DNA of 7,004 nt from Chloroflexota bacterium. GTDB taxonomy: Bacteria > Chloroflexota > Limnocylindria > Limnocylindrales > CSP1-4. Position numbers and translations under genes: made by a program. Shown here in pieces: positions 1 through 6,216 of this stretch; position 1 is the first letter of the stretch; each line of letters opens with the position of its first letter. Location of the stretch: NCBI GenBank assembly GCA_021812735.1, contig JAKAMV010000553.1, forward strand, positions 1 through 7,004. Direction: 5' to 3'. The notes beneath the pieces were generated by a model. It saw nothing but the letters and a program-made list of their open reading frames with translations, was not told where the DNA came from and searched no databases.

Positions 1-117
1 GTCGGGGGAGAGCAGCACCACGTCGGGCGGGAGGCCCAGCAGCTCCCCGAGCTCGCGCAGCTTGTGGCGGGATCGGGTGGCCACCAGGAGACGACGGCCC
101 GGCGCCGCAGGCGACAC
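1..117 (-). CDS. rdgB: RdgB/HAM1-type XTP/dITP diphosphatase, N-terminal fragment
   Basis: Only the first 39 codons lie in the window; the gene continues past position 1. The family hydrolyses non-canonical purine triphosphates (XTP, ITP, dITP) to monophosphates plus pyrophosphate in the cytoplasm, keeping deaminated bases out of DNA and RNA. The visible part reads LLVATRSRHKLRELGELLGL, which matches the first strand and nucleotide-binding loop of the HAM1 fold, usually written ATxNxxKxxE. Here Ser replaces the usual Asn and the Lys is kept. The start is GTG, overlapping the rph stop by one base (TAGTG), with AAGGTG 8 nt upstream inside the rph end. An rph-rdgB order is common in bacteria and supports the call. 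Fold and catalytic residues further downstream cannot be checked. Confidence 0.85.
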   Translation of the reverse strand, partial: MSPAAPGRRLLVATRSRHKLRELGELLGLPPDVVLLSPD

Positions 118-872
118 TAGCGGCGCACCTTCGCCAGCGCCGCGGCCTGCGCCTCGAACAACTGCGCGAGGCCGGAGCCGGCCAGGTCGAGCAGCGCATC
201 GAGGCCCGCCCTGTCGAACGGCTTGCCCTCGGCCGTGCCCTGGAGCTCCACGTAGCTCCCCGCGTCGGTGCCCACGACGTTGAAGTCCACCTCGGCGCGC
301 GAGTCCTCCGAGTAGTCGAGGTCCAGCATCCGGACGCCGTCGATGATGCCCACGCTCACCGCCGCGACGCGCCCCGTGAGGTGGCGCTCCATGCCGTAGG
401 TGATCAGCGCGGCCGCGAGCGCGACGTAGCCGCCGGTGATCGACGCCGTGCGCGTGCCGCCGTCGGCGACGATCACGTCGCAGTCCACGGTGAGGGTCCG
501 CTCCCCGAGATGGGCGAGGTCCACGACGCCGCGCAGCGATCGCCCGACCAGCCGCTGGATCTCGTGGGTCCGCCCGCCCACCCTGCCCTTCGAGCTCTCG
601 CGCTCAGAGCGCTCGGCGGTTGCCCGCGGCAGCATCTCGTACGTTCCTGTCACCCAGCCGGTGCCCTTGCCGCGGAGGTGCGGCGGGACGCGGTCCTCGA
701 TCGTGGCCGCGCACAAGACCTGCGTGTCGCCGAAGCGGACCAGGCACGAGCCCTCGGCCCACTTCTGGACGCCCAGGACGATCTCGACCGCGCGCAGGTC
801 GCCGGGCGATCGCCCGTCCGCGCGGCTGCCGGTGCGGGGTGCGGCCGCGGGCGGCCGGTTGCCGATGCTCAT
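117..872 (-). CDS. rph: Ribonuclease PH
   Basis: A 251-residue phosphorolytic 3'-to-5' exoribonuclease that trims the 3' ends of tRNA precursors, releasing nucleoside diphosphates. The family forms hexameric rings. Visible family signatures: SRADGR near residues 16-21, [12 protein letters not shown] at 103-114, [19 protein letters not shown] at 131-149, [18 protein letters not shown] at 183-200 and VELQGTAEG at 208-216. Length matches known RNases PH of about 240-250 residues. The frame is open upstream to 914, but the ATG at 872 is chosen because GGGAGG sits 7 nt before it and because it forms an ATGA overlap with the mazG stop. The 14 extra residues of the longer reading are Gly/Arg-rich and lie inside mazG. 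The gene is translationally coupled to mazG upstream and rdgB downstream. It appears intact. Confidence 0.97.
   Translation of the reverse strand: MSIGNRPPAAAPRTGSRADGRSPGDLRAVEIVLGVQKWAEGSCLVRFGDTQVLCAATIEDRVPPHLRGKGTGWVTGTYEMLPRATAERSERESSKGRVGGRTHEIQRLVGRSLRGVVDLAHLGERTLTVDCDVIVADGGTRTASITGGYVALAAALITYGMERHLTGRVAAVSVGIIDGVRMLDLDYSEDSRAEVDFNVVGTDAGSYVELQGTAEGKPFDRAGLDALLDLAGSGLAQLFEAQAAALAKVRR
126..131 (-). promoter_or_regulatory. Shine-Dalgarno-like site for rdgB
   Basis: On the minus strand AAGGTG lies inside the last codons of rph and is separated by 8 nt from the GTG at 117-115. It supports the GTG start that shares a G with the rph TAG stop, and implies coupled translation of rph and rdgB. 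Confidence 0.5.
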
Positions 873-2026
873 GCCGTAGCCTCCCGTCGCTCGTCCGCCT
901 TGGCGGCGTCCCACAGCGCGTCCAGCTGCTCGAAGGTCATGTCGCGGAGCGCCGTGCCCTGCGCGGCGGCCGCGAGCTCCACATGGCGGAATCGCCGCCG
1001 GAACTTGTCGTTGGCGGCCCGGAGCGCCGCCTCGACCTCGATCCCCGTCTTGCGGCCGACGTTGACGAGGACGAACAGGAGGTCGCCCAGCTCCTCGGCG
1101 CGGTGCTCGGCTCCCTCGGCCTCCACCAGCTCGCCGACCTCCTCGCGCACCTTGTCGAGGACGCCGTCAATCGAGGGCCAGTCGTAGCCCAGGTTCGCCG
1201 CCCGCTCCTGCATCTCCTGGCTGGCCGCCAGCGCCGGCAGGGAGCGCGAGATCCCGTCGAGGGCGCTCTTGACCCCGTCGCCGCCAGCGGCCGCGCGCTC
1301 CCCCTGCTTGATCCGCTCCCACTGCCGGTTGACGTCCGACGCGGTCCGCGCCTCCGCCTCGCCGAACACGTGCGGGTGGCGTCGAACGATCTTGGTCGCC
1401 AGCGCCTGCCACACGTCGGTGAGGTCGAACACGCCCTCCTCGGCGGCCAGCTGCGCGTGCAGGACGACCTGCAGCAGCAGGTCGCCGAGCTCGCCGGCGA
1501 GCTCGGACGTCGCGCCGTCGGCCAGCGCGTCGTAGACCTCGTACGCCTCCTCGAGCAGGTGGTTGCGCAGCGTCAGGTGCGTCTGCTCGCGGTCCCAAGG
1601 GCAGCCGTCGGGGGCGCGGAGCCGGTTCGAGATCCAGGGCATGCCCCAAGGCGAGCCCGTCGCCGCCACGGGAGCCAGCGGCCCGAGGTACAGGGGACCC
1701 TCCAGATCCCGCGCCGACAGCCCGGACAGCGTGGTGCCGTCGGGCTCGCCGAATCGGCCGACCGGGTGGTCGGCCGGGTAGAGGCGCCGCAGCACGTCGA
1801 GCGGGTCACGCCCCCGGGGCCCATGCCGACCGGGCAGCGGCAGCGGAGCGGAGCCCGACGCAGCAGGGGGCGAGCCGGACAGGAGGTGCTCGGCGGGCAG
1901 GATCACCAGCGGGATGGAGGGCTCGACCGGGGTGGCCACCAGGCGCTCGGCGGCCACGACGGCAACGCCCGCTGCCGGATCAAGATCCCAGCGGAGCCGG
2001 GCCTCCGCCAGCAGCTCGTCCAGCAT
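869..2026 (-). CDS. mazG: MazG nucleoside triphosphate pyrophosphohydrolase with remnant N-terminal domain
   Basis: A 385-residue protein with two MazG domains. MazG enzymes hydrolyse (d)NTPs to NMP and pyrophosphate in a Mg-dependent, all-alpha fold, cleaning or tuning the nucleotide pool. Domain 1 (about 130-245) has [10 protein letters not shown] at 141-150, the metal-binding [12 protein letters not shown] at 157-168, ELGDLL at 179-184 and HPHVFG at 217-222. Domain 2 (about 270-350) has [11 protein letters not shown] at 294-304 and [12 protein letters not shown] at 311-322. Residues 1-125 are not in plain MazG. They resemble the C-terminal part of the tetrapyrrole methylase domain in YabN-like fusions (LDPAAG at 15-20, [11 protein letters not shown] at 79-89), interrupted by a Pro/Ala/Ser stretch at 49-72. 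The start is the first possible: an in-frame TGA lies two codons upstream. No clear ribosome site is seen, so coupling to the upstream isomerase gene 17 nt away is likely. Confidence 0.95.
   Translation of the reverse strand: MLDELLAEARLRWDLDPAAGVAVVAAERLVATPVEPSIPLVILPAEHLLSGSPPAASGSAPLPLPGRHGPRGRDPLDVLRRLYPADHPVGRFGEPDGTTLSGLSARDLEGPLYLGPLAPVAATGSPWGMPWISNRLRAPDGCPWDREQTHLTLRNHLLEEAYEVYDALADGATSELAGELGDLLLQVVLHAQLAAEEGVFDLTDVWQALATKIVRRHPHVFGEAEARTASDVNRQWERIKQGERAAAGGDGVKSALDGISRSLPALAASQEMQERAANLGYDWPSIDGVLDKVREEVGELVEAEGAEHRAEELGDLLFVLVNVGRKTGIEVEAALRAANDKFRRRFRHVELAAAAQGTALRDMTFEQLDALWDAAKADERREATA
880..885 (-). promoter_or_regulatory. Strong Shine-Dalgarno site for rph
   Basis: On the minus strand GGGAGG lies 7 nt before the ATG at 872-870, inside the final codons of mazG. 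It decides the rph start in favour of 872 over the in-frame codon at 914. Confidence 0.75.
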
Positions 2027-2043
2027 CGGTCAGCCAGCCCGGG

Positions 2044-3768
2044 TCAGCTGCCGGAGCTGGTGAGCGCCGGATCCTGCCAGATCGTGTACTTCGCCTTGAG
2101 GGGCGAGTACCAGGAGCTGAACGCGTTGGCCTTGATCGAGTCCGCCTGGGCGCCGTCGGGGACCTTGGCCTGCTCCTGGTCCACCCAGAAGAGGTACGTC
2201 CCGTCCCCGTCGATCGTGGTGACCGCGCTCACCTTGCCGATCGGGGCCGCGAAGATGGCGTTGGCGACCGCGTCGCTCACCTGGTAGGTGTGCTGGCCGA
2301 CCCAGCCCACGTCGCCGCCCTGCTGGGACTCGGTCCCGTCCGAGTTGTCCCGGGCGAGCGTCTCGAACTCGTTGAGGCTGGTGGCCTGAGCCGCCAGCTT
2401 GGCTGCCCAGGCGCCGTCGGTCGGGTAGTTCATGATCTGGATGATGTGGTAGCCGTACGACGACTTCACCGGCGGCAGGATCTCGCCGGGCTTGAGGCCG
2501 GGCGCGAAGATGGCCGCCGCAAACGCCGGATCTAGGCTGTCGCTCTTGGACAGGTAGCCGAGCTTGCCGCCGACGGGCGCGGAGTTGCTGTCGTCGCTCT
2601 CCGTCCGCGCCATCACGTCGAACAGGCTCGGGTCCGCCTGGAGCTTGGCGTAGGCGGCGTCGGCCAGCGCCTTCGCCTGGGCCCAGGCCGGATCGGTGGC
2701 CGCGAGGCTGGTGGCGCCGTTCGGGTCGTGGTTGGGCGAGAACAGGATGTGCCGGACGCGGACCGCGCCAGGCCCGAGCATGCTGGTGCTGAACTTCATG
2801 TAGATCTCGTAGACGTGGCGCTGGGGCGCGCTGGCCATCGCCTGGCTGACGACCCAGTCGTTGAGCTTCGTGTTCGCCGCGGAGAACTTGAACGACCAGT
2901 CGAGGTCCGACTGCGAGAGTCCGGCCTGCTGCGCCTGGCTCGCGAAGTTCGGGTCGGTGGTCGGGGCAACGGTGTCGGTGACCTTGCCGATGTAGTAGTT
3001 GCCGTCGGCGCCGGTGATGACGTCGGTGGGCGTGTTGAGGGGAGCCGCGAAGAGCGCGGTCACGAACGCGGAGTCGAGCGTCGAGTTCTTGTCGATGAAG
3101 CCGACGTCCCCGCCCTGGGGCGCCGTGGTCGTGTCGGTGGACGTGGACTTGGCGATGGTCGCCCAGTCGCCGCCGCCCTTGAGGTCGGCCAGGGCCTGGT
3201 CGGCCTTCGCCTTAGCGGCGGCCTTCTCCGCGTCGGTGGCCGACGTCTCGCCGGACGCGAGCGTCGGGGCCACCTCGATCATCCACACGTGACGCAGCTC
3301 TGGCTGGGTGGCGGCCTCCTTCTCCGTGGCCGCGATGTCGCTCGCGTTGACGGCCTGGCCGTTCTGCTTTGCCAGGTCCAGCAAGACGGTGCCGTTCGTG
3401 AGCTGGTTCACCGCCAAGGTGGTGATGCTGGACACCTCGTTCTGGAGGGCCTGGATGCGCTGGTTGGCGTCCGTTGGCCAGAGGTGCCCCTGCGAGAGGA
3501 GCGCGCGCGTCTGCGAGATCTGGTAGTTGATGAGGAACGAGTTGACCTTCTCCTGGCGCGCAACGTCGTCCTTGTTGAGCGTGACGCTGTCGACGGTGAT
3601 CGCCGGGGCGAGGTGCCCGCTGTACCAGTTCACGGCCCCGGCGATGACCAGGGTCAGCAGGGCCGCGACGATCGCCAGGCCGAAGCCGATGTTGTAGAGC
3701 ATGTTGCGACGGGTGGGGTCGTCCCAGATGCGGGCGCGACTCGAACCCTGCCGGGGCCGGGAGGTCAT
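2044..3768 (-). CDS. Membrane-anchored parvulin-type peptidyl-prolyl isomerase (PrsA/SurA-like), three parvulin-like units
   Basis: A 574-residue protein that probably folds or chaperones exported proteins by prolyl cis-trans isomerisation outside the membrane. A basic, Arg-rich cytoplasmic tail (residues 1-22) precedes one membrane segment at about 24-49 with no lipobox, so it is likely an uncleaved N-terminal anchor. A SurA_N-like helical region spans about 53-150. Three parvulin-like units follow: about 158-266, 337-449 and 465-531, with GGDVGF (219-224), GGKLGY (400-405) and GGDVGW (484-489). Only the middle unit has both RHILF (339-343) and YGYHII (438-443), the typical active-site edges. 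ATG 3768 is chosen because GAGGAA precedes it by 12 nt. A GTG at 3828 would add 20 residues with no ribosome site. The gene leads the mazG-rph-rdgB series. The exact orthologue (PrsA, SurA or PpiD type) is not certain. Confidence 0.88.
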   Translation of the reverse strand: MTSRPRQGSSRARIWDDPTRRNMLYNIGFGLAIVAALLTLVIAGAVNWYSGHLAPAITVDSVTLNKDDVARQEKVNSFLINYQISQTRALLSQGHLWPTDANQRIQALQNEVSSITTLAVNQLTNGTVLLDLAKQNGQAVNASDIAATEKEAATQPELRHVWMIEVAPTLASGETSATDAEKAAAKAKADQALADLKGGGDWATIAKSTSTDTTTAPQGGDVGFIDKNSTLDSAFVTALFAAPLNTPTDVITGADGNYYIGKVTDTVAPTTDPNFASQAQQAGLSQSDLDWSFKFSAANTKLNDWVVSQAMASAPQRHVYEIYMKFSTSMLGPGAVRVRHILFSPNHDPNGATSLAATDPAWAQAKALADAAYAKLQADPSLFDVMARTESDDSNSAPVGGKLGYLSKSDSLDPAFAAAIFAPGLKPGEILPPVKSSYGYHIIQIMNYPTDGAWAAKLAAQATSLNEFETLARDNSDGTESQQGGDVGWVGQHTYQVSDAVANAIFAAPIGKVSAVTTIDGDGTYLFWVDQEQAKVPDGAQADSIKANAFSSWYSPLKAKYTIWQDPALTSSGS

Positions 3769-3780
3769 GGTGGGTGGAGG

Positions 3781-3786
3781 TTCCTC
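3781..3786 (-). promoter_or_regulatory. Shine-Dalgarno-like site for the isomerase gene
   Basis: On the minus strand GAGGAA lies 12 nt before the ATG at 3768. The spacing is longer than ideal, but no comparable site precedes the alternative GTG at 3828. Confidence 0.4.
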
Positions 3787-3831
3787 GTGGTGAAAGGTCG
3801 TGGCGCGGCGGGACGGCCCGGTCGCCACACG

Positions 3832-3846
3832 GCGCGGACGCCGCGC
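3832..3846. other. GC-only hairpin in the leader of the isomerase gene
   Basis: GCGCGG and CCGCGC form a perfect 6-bp inverted repeat around a 3-nt loop. It lies just downstream of the candidate -10 at 3848-3853, so it would be at or near the 5' end of the isomerase transcript. No T-run follows on either strand, so it does not look like an intrinsic terminator. In DNA this GC-rich such repeats also occur by chance. Confidence 0.3.
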
Positions 3847-3847
3847 G

Positions 3848-3878
3848 ATGGTACCGCGTGCGCGCGGGGTCGTGTCGA
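3848..3878 (-). promoter_or_regulatory. Candidate promoter for the isomerase-mazG-rph-rdgB series
   Basis: On the minus strand TCGACA (3878-3873) and TACCAT (3853-3848) resemble -35 and -10 elements, with a 19-nt spacer that is longer than the usual 17. It is the best-looking candidate in the 173-nt spacer (3769-3941) between the glycosyltransferase stop and the isomerase start. The implied leader is about 70 nt. The match is by eye only. Confidence 0.3.
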
Positions 3879-3941
3879 GGGGCGACTGTCGCGGGATACG
3901 CGGAGGTCGGCCCGGCGGATCTCCGAGACGGCGCCGCGGCC

Positions 3942-5141
3942 TCAGTTCCCGTCGCGCGCGAGGCCGTCGAGCAGGGCGAGATACCGCTCGGACACACGCT
4001 CCCAGGCCAGTTCGCCGACCAGCGCCATTGACCGCGCGACGGCCGCCTCCCGGGCGGGCGCGTCGTCCACGAGACCGGCGATCGCCGACGCCAGGGCCCC
4101 CGCGTCGCCGGCCGTGTACGTGGCCACGGTCCCCGGCGGGAACGTCGCCTCGACCATCGGCAGGCGGGAGGCCACCACGGGCTTGCCCATCGCCGCGTAC
4201 TCGAAGATCTTGGTCGAGAGGCTGAAGTCCGTGAAGGGGGTGCGCCGGGTCGGCGCCAATCCGACATCCGCCGCGGCCAGGGCGGCCGGCACCTCGTCGA
4301 GCGGCACGCGCCCGTGGAACGTGACGGCGTCGGCCAGGCCGAGGGCGGCCGCCTGGTCGCGGAGCGGCACCTCGGCGAAGTCGCGGCCGTACAGGTCCAG
4401 CGTGATCGGCAGGCCGGGCCGCTGGGCCCGGAGGCGGGCCACCGCCTCGAGGGCGACGTCCAGCTCGTAGACCATGGACAGCGCGCCGGCGTAGACCAGC
4501 CGGAGCGTCCCGTCGGCCATGAACGGGCGCGGCGGATGCGCCGACGGGTTGAACCGGGCCAGCACCGGCGCGTTCATCACCACGTGGACCTTGAGCGCCG
4601 GCACGCCCAGCGCCACGAGCCGCGCCGCCAGGGCGTCGTTGACCGTGATCACGGCATTCGCCACCGCGATCGAGGCGCGCTCCTGGGCCACGAGTGCGCG
4701 GTGCACCGCCGGCCGCGAGGCGCCCGGGAAGCGCATCCGGAAGAACTCCGGCATCGCCTCGTGCAGGTCCAGGATCACCGGCACGCCGAGCAGGCGGAGG
4801 GGAAGCGCGGCGGCCACCAGGGCATCGGGGATCGTGTGCACCTGGACCAGCGCGTACCGGCGCCTGCCGTGGGCGCGCGTCAGCGCGATGGCGGCCCGCG
4901 CCATGAAGTCCGCGTACTCGAGCAGGTACGTCCCGATCCCCGCCCCCTGGTGGCGCTGCACGTCGAGGCGGTGGACCCGGACGCCGTTGAGCACCCCCTC
5001 AGCCGGGTCGCCGTCGCGGCGCAGCGAGAACACGTCGACGCCGCGCCCCGCGGCCCGGACGGCCTCCGCCTCGCGCCGGACGCGCGGATCCTCCTCGTAG
5101 TAGCTGTGGACCACCATGGCCACGGGCCGGCGGCGGGTCAC
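3942..5141 (-). CDS. GT4-type glycosyltransferase (GT-B fold)
   Basis: A 399-residue cytoplasmic glycosyltransferase, probably adding a sugar from a nucleotide-sugar donor to a lipid-linked glycan; donor and acceptor cannot be read from sequence. The N-terminal acceptor lobe starts with VAMVVHSYYEEDPRVRREAE (residues 7-26), typical of GT4 enzymes. DLHEAMPEFF is at 125-134. The C-terminal donor lobe has VYAGALSMVYELD at 216-228, TFHGRVP at 274-280 and STKIFEYAAMGKPVV at 309-323, the sugar-nucleotide phosphate-binding segment. The first Glu of the E-x7-E motif is absent, as in the TK-x-FEYMA-like subgroup. The frame stays open to 5399, but upstream residues are Arg/Ala/Pro-rich and overlap the divergent permease gene. 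GTG 5141 fits the family start and has a G-run 5 nt before it; ATG 5117 is the fallback. Divergence from wzm/wzt suggests surface polysaccharide synthesis. Confidence 0.9.
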   Translation of the reverse strand: MTRRRPVAMVVHSYYEEDPRVRREAEAVRAAGRGVDVFSLRRDGDPAEGVLNGVRVHRLDVQRHQGAGIGTYLLEYADFMARAAIALTRAHGRRRYALVQVHTIPDALVAAALPLRLLGVPVILDLHEAMPEFFRMRFPGASRPAVHRALVAQERASIAVANAVITVNDALAARLVALGVPALKVHVVMNAPVLARFNPSAHPPRPFMADGTLRLVYAGALSMVYELDVALEAVARLRAQRPGLPITLDLYGRDFAEVPLRDQAAALGLADAVTFHGRVPLDEVPAALAAADVGLAPTRRTPFTDFSLSTKIFEYAAMGKPVVASRLPMVEATFPPGTVATYTAGDAGALASAIAGLVDDAPAREAAVARSMALVGELAWERVSERYLALLDGLARDGN

Positions 5142-5224
5142 CGCGGCCCCCCGGGCGCCCGTCGCGGAGCCGTCACGGACGGCATGCGCCGGCGCTCGCG
5201 GCGGTTCGAAGTCGGGCTGACCAC
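5138..5224 (-). CDS. Possible leaderless upstream ORF (28 codons) overlapping the glycosyltransferase start
   Basis: On the minus strand a GTG at 5224 lies 6 nt after a -10-like TAGACT, the spacing seen for leaderless starts. The frame runs 28 codons and stops at a TGA that overlaps the glycosyltransferase start as GTGA. The peptide is Arg/Pro-rich (VVSPTSNRRERRRMPSV...) and resembles no family I know. Open frames this short are common by chance in such GC-rich DNA, so this is a hypothesis based only on position. It could act by translational coupling if real. Confidence 0.15.
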   Translation of the reverse strand: MVSPTSNRRERRRMPSVTAPRRAPGGPR

Positions 5225-5230
5225 CCGCGC

Positions 5231-5259
5231 AGTCTATCGGGATTCGGGTGCCGTCCCGA
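5231..5259 (-). promoter_or_regulatory. Candidate promoter for the glycosyltransferase gene
   Basis: On the minus strand TAGACT (5236-5231) is a fair -10 match (TAnnnT). The position 17 nt upstream holds TCGGGA (5259-5254), a weak -35 with three of six consensus bases. It is divergent to the permease promoter candidate, with about 84 bp between the two -10 elements. Transcription would begin near 5224. Confidence 0.4.
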
Positions 5260-5294
5260 CGCCGCCGGCCCGGCCGCGCCGCGGGCGCCGGGGG

Positions 5295-5326
5295 TCGACA
5301 GGCCGCCCGGGAAGCCATGCTAACCT
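5295..5326 (+). promoter_or_regulatory. Candidate extended -10 promoter for wzm-wzt, probably giving a leaderless transcript
   Basis: TGCTAACCT (5318-5326) is an extended -10 element (TGn plus TAnnnT). TCGACA at 5295-5300 resembles a -35, but the 20-nt spacer is long; extended -10 promoters depend less on the -35. Only 8 nt separate the -10 from the ATG at 5335, so transcription would start at or within a base or two of the start codon. Confidence 0.5.
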
Positions 5327-5334
5327 GCCGCCTG

Positions 5335-6216
5335 ATGCAAACCCAGGTCTCCACCGTGGCGGCGGCGCGGCGCCGCAGACCGCGGCGCGGCCCGCTCACC
5401 CTCCTTCGCGAAGCGGCCAGCGAGGTCTACCAGAGCCGGCGCCTGATCACCTACCTCGTGCAGGCGGACCTCAAGAAGAAGGGCTCCGACACCGTCCTGG
5501 GCAACATCTGGTGGGTGGTGGACCCGCTGCTCCAGATGCTGGTCTACGTCGTCCTCGTGAGCGTCATCTTCCAGAAGAGCGAACCGGACTACCCGCTGTT
5601 CATCTTCTCGGCGATCCTGCCCTGGAAGTGGTTCACGAGCTCGGTCGGCGACGCGATCACCAGCGTCTCGGGCCAGGACAAGCTGATCAAGCAGATCAAG
5701 TTCCCCAAGATCGTCCTGCCCACGGCGAGCACCATCGCCGGGATCGCCGGCTTCGCGTTCGGGATGGTCCCGCTTCTGGCCCTGCTGCTCATGTTCTACC
5801 GGGACCGCCTGTCGATCATCATCGTCCTGATCATCCCCATCGCCATCGTCCAGCTGGTGTTCACGATGGCCTTCGGCTACCTGGTCGCCGCCACCAACGT
5901 GTTCTACCGCGACGTGGCCAACGTCAGCCGCCACGCGCTCCGCATGTGGTTCTACCTGTCGCCCGGCCTGTACGCGGCCTCGGCGCTGGACAGCATCGCG
6001 AAGGTCCACCCGACCATCATGAAGCTGATGGAGCTCAACCCGTTCTTCACGCTGTTCGAGTCGTACCGGGTCGTGATCTACGGCACCGACACCTCGGGCC
6101 CCGTCATGCCGAACTGGATCCCGCTGATCATCCTGCTCGGCGCGTCCCTCCTGCTGCTCGCCCTCACGACCATCATCTTCAAGCGGGCCGAGACCTCGTT
6201 CGCGAAGGTCCTCTGA
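5335..6216 (+). CDS. wzm: ABC-2 type polysaccharide export permease (Wzm/TagG-like)
   Basis: A 293-residue inner-membrane permease that would pair with the ATPase encoded next to it to export an undecaprenyl-linked glycan. Features: a basic N-terminus (RRRRPRR at 12-18); the family segment LKKKGSDTVLGNIWWVVDPL at 46-65; about six hydrophobic stretches (roughly 59-80, 86-101, 126-154, 160-185, 203-220, 261-283); YRDVANVSRHALRMWFYLSP at 191-210; and LNPFFTLFESYR at 234-245. All are typical of polysaccharide and teichoic-acid ABC-2 permeases. The frame is open upstream with ATGs at 5248 and 5317. The first lies in low-complexity Arg-rich sequence and the second inside the likely -10 element, so 5335 is chosen. 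No ribosome site precedes it, consistent with leaderless translation. The gene overlaps wzt by one base. The transported polymer is unknown. Confidence 0.93.
   Translation: MQTQVSTVAAARRRRPRRGPLTLLREAASEVYQSRRLITYLVQADLKKKGSDTVLGNIWWVVDPLLQMLVYVVLVSVIFQKSEPDYPLFIFSAILPWKWFTSSVGDAITSVSGQDKLIKQIKFPKIVLPTASTIAGIAGFAFGMVPLLALLLMFYRDRLSIIIVLIIPIAIVQLVFTMAFGYLVAATNVFYRDVANVSRHALRMWFYLSPGLYAASALDSIAKVHPTIMKLMELNPFFTLFESYRVVIYGTDTSGPVMPNWIPLIILLGASLLLLALTTIIFKRAETSFAKVL
5370..5388 (+). other. Inverted repeat in the first codons of wzm
   Basis: GCGCCGC and GCGGCGC form a perfect 7-bp stem with a 5-nt loop in the codons for the Arg-rich tail (about residues 12-18). A second, overlapping 10-bp palindrome, GCGGCGCCGC, occupies 5367-5376. 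It may simply reflect CGC/CGG arginine codons, but it would be a stable structure 35 nt into a leaderless message. Confidence 0.3.
6204..6208 (+). promoter_or_regulatory. Shine-Dalgarno-like site for wzt
   Basis: GAAGG lies in the last codons of wzm, 7 nt before the ATG at 6216-6218, and supports that start. Confidence 0.5.

Noticed and set aside
158..162. Non-canonical ABC signature in Wzt (protein residues 158-162, YSSGM) as a possible defect
   Set aside because: The positions given here are protein residues of the gene at 6216-7004. This variant is usual in Wzt/TagH-type ATPases and all other ATPase motifs are intact.
620..2287. Long plus-strand open frame (555 codons) across rph and mazG
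   Set aside because: It is antisense to genes with full family motifs, its product is Arg/Pro/Gly-rich with no recognisable domain, and long shadow frames are expected in DNA with this GC-rich third position.
3769..3941. Intrinsic terminator after the glycosyltransferase gene
   Set aside because: Short inverted repeats are present (for example CGGAG...CTCCG at 3901-3925), but loops are large and no T-run follows on the minus strand, so a terminator cannot be supported.
3212..4267. Minus-strand open frame in another phase overlapping the isomerase and glycosyltransferase genes
   Set aside because: Same strand but a different frame; the product is Arg/Pro/Ser-rich with no domain, while the overlapped frames carry clear family signatures.
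2728..4470. Plus-strand open frame (580 codons) antisense to the isomerase and glycosyltransferase genes
   Set aside because: It crosses two genes and an intergenic spacer and has Val/Arg/Gly-rich low-complexity composition and no motif; it is a codon-bias shadow.
5142..5399. Longer glycosyltransferase start at 5399
   Set aside because: The extra 86 residues are low-complexity, overlap the divergent permease gene and its likely promoter, and precede the conserved N-terminal strand of the family.
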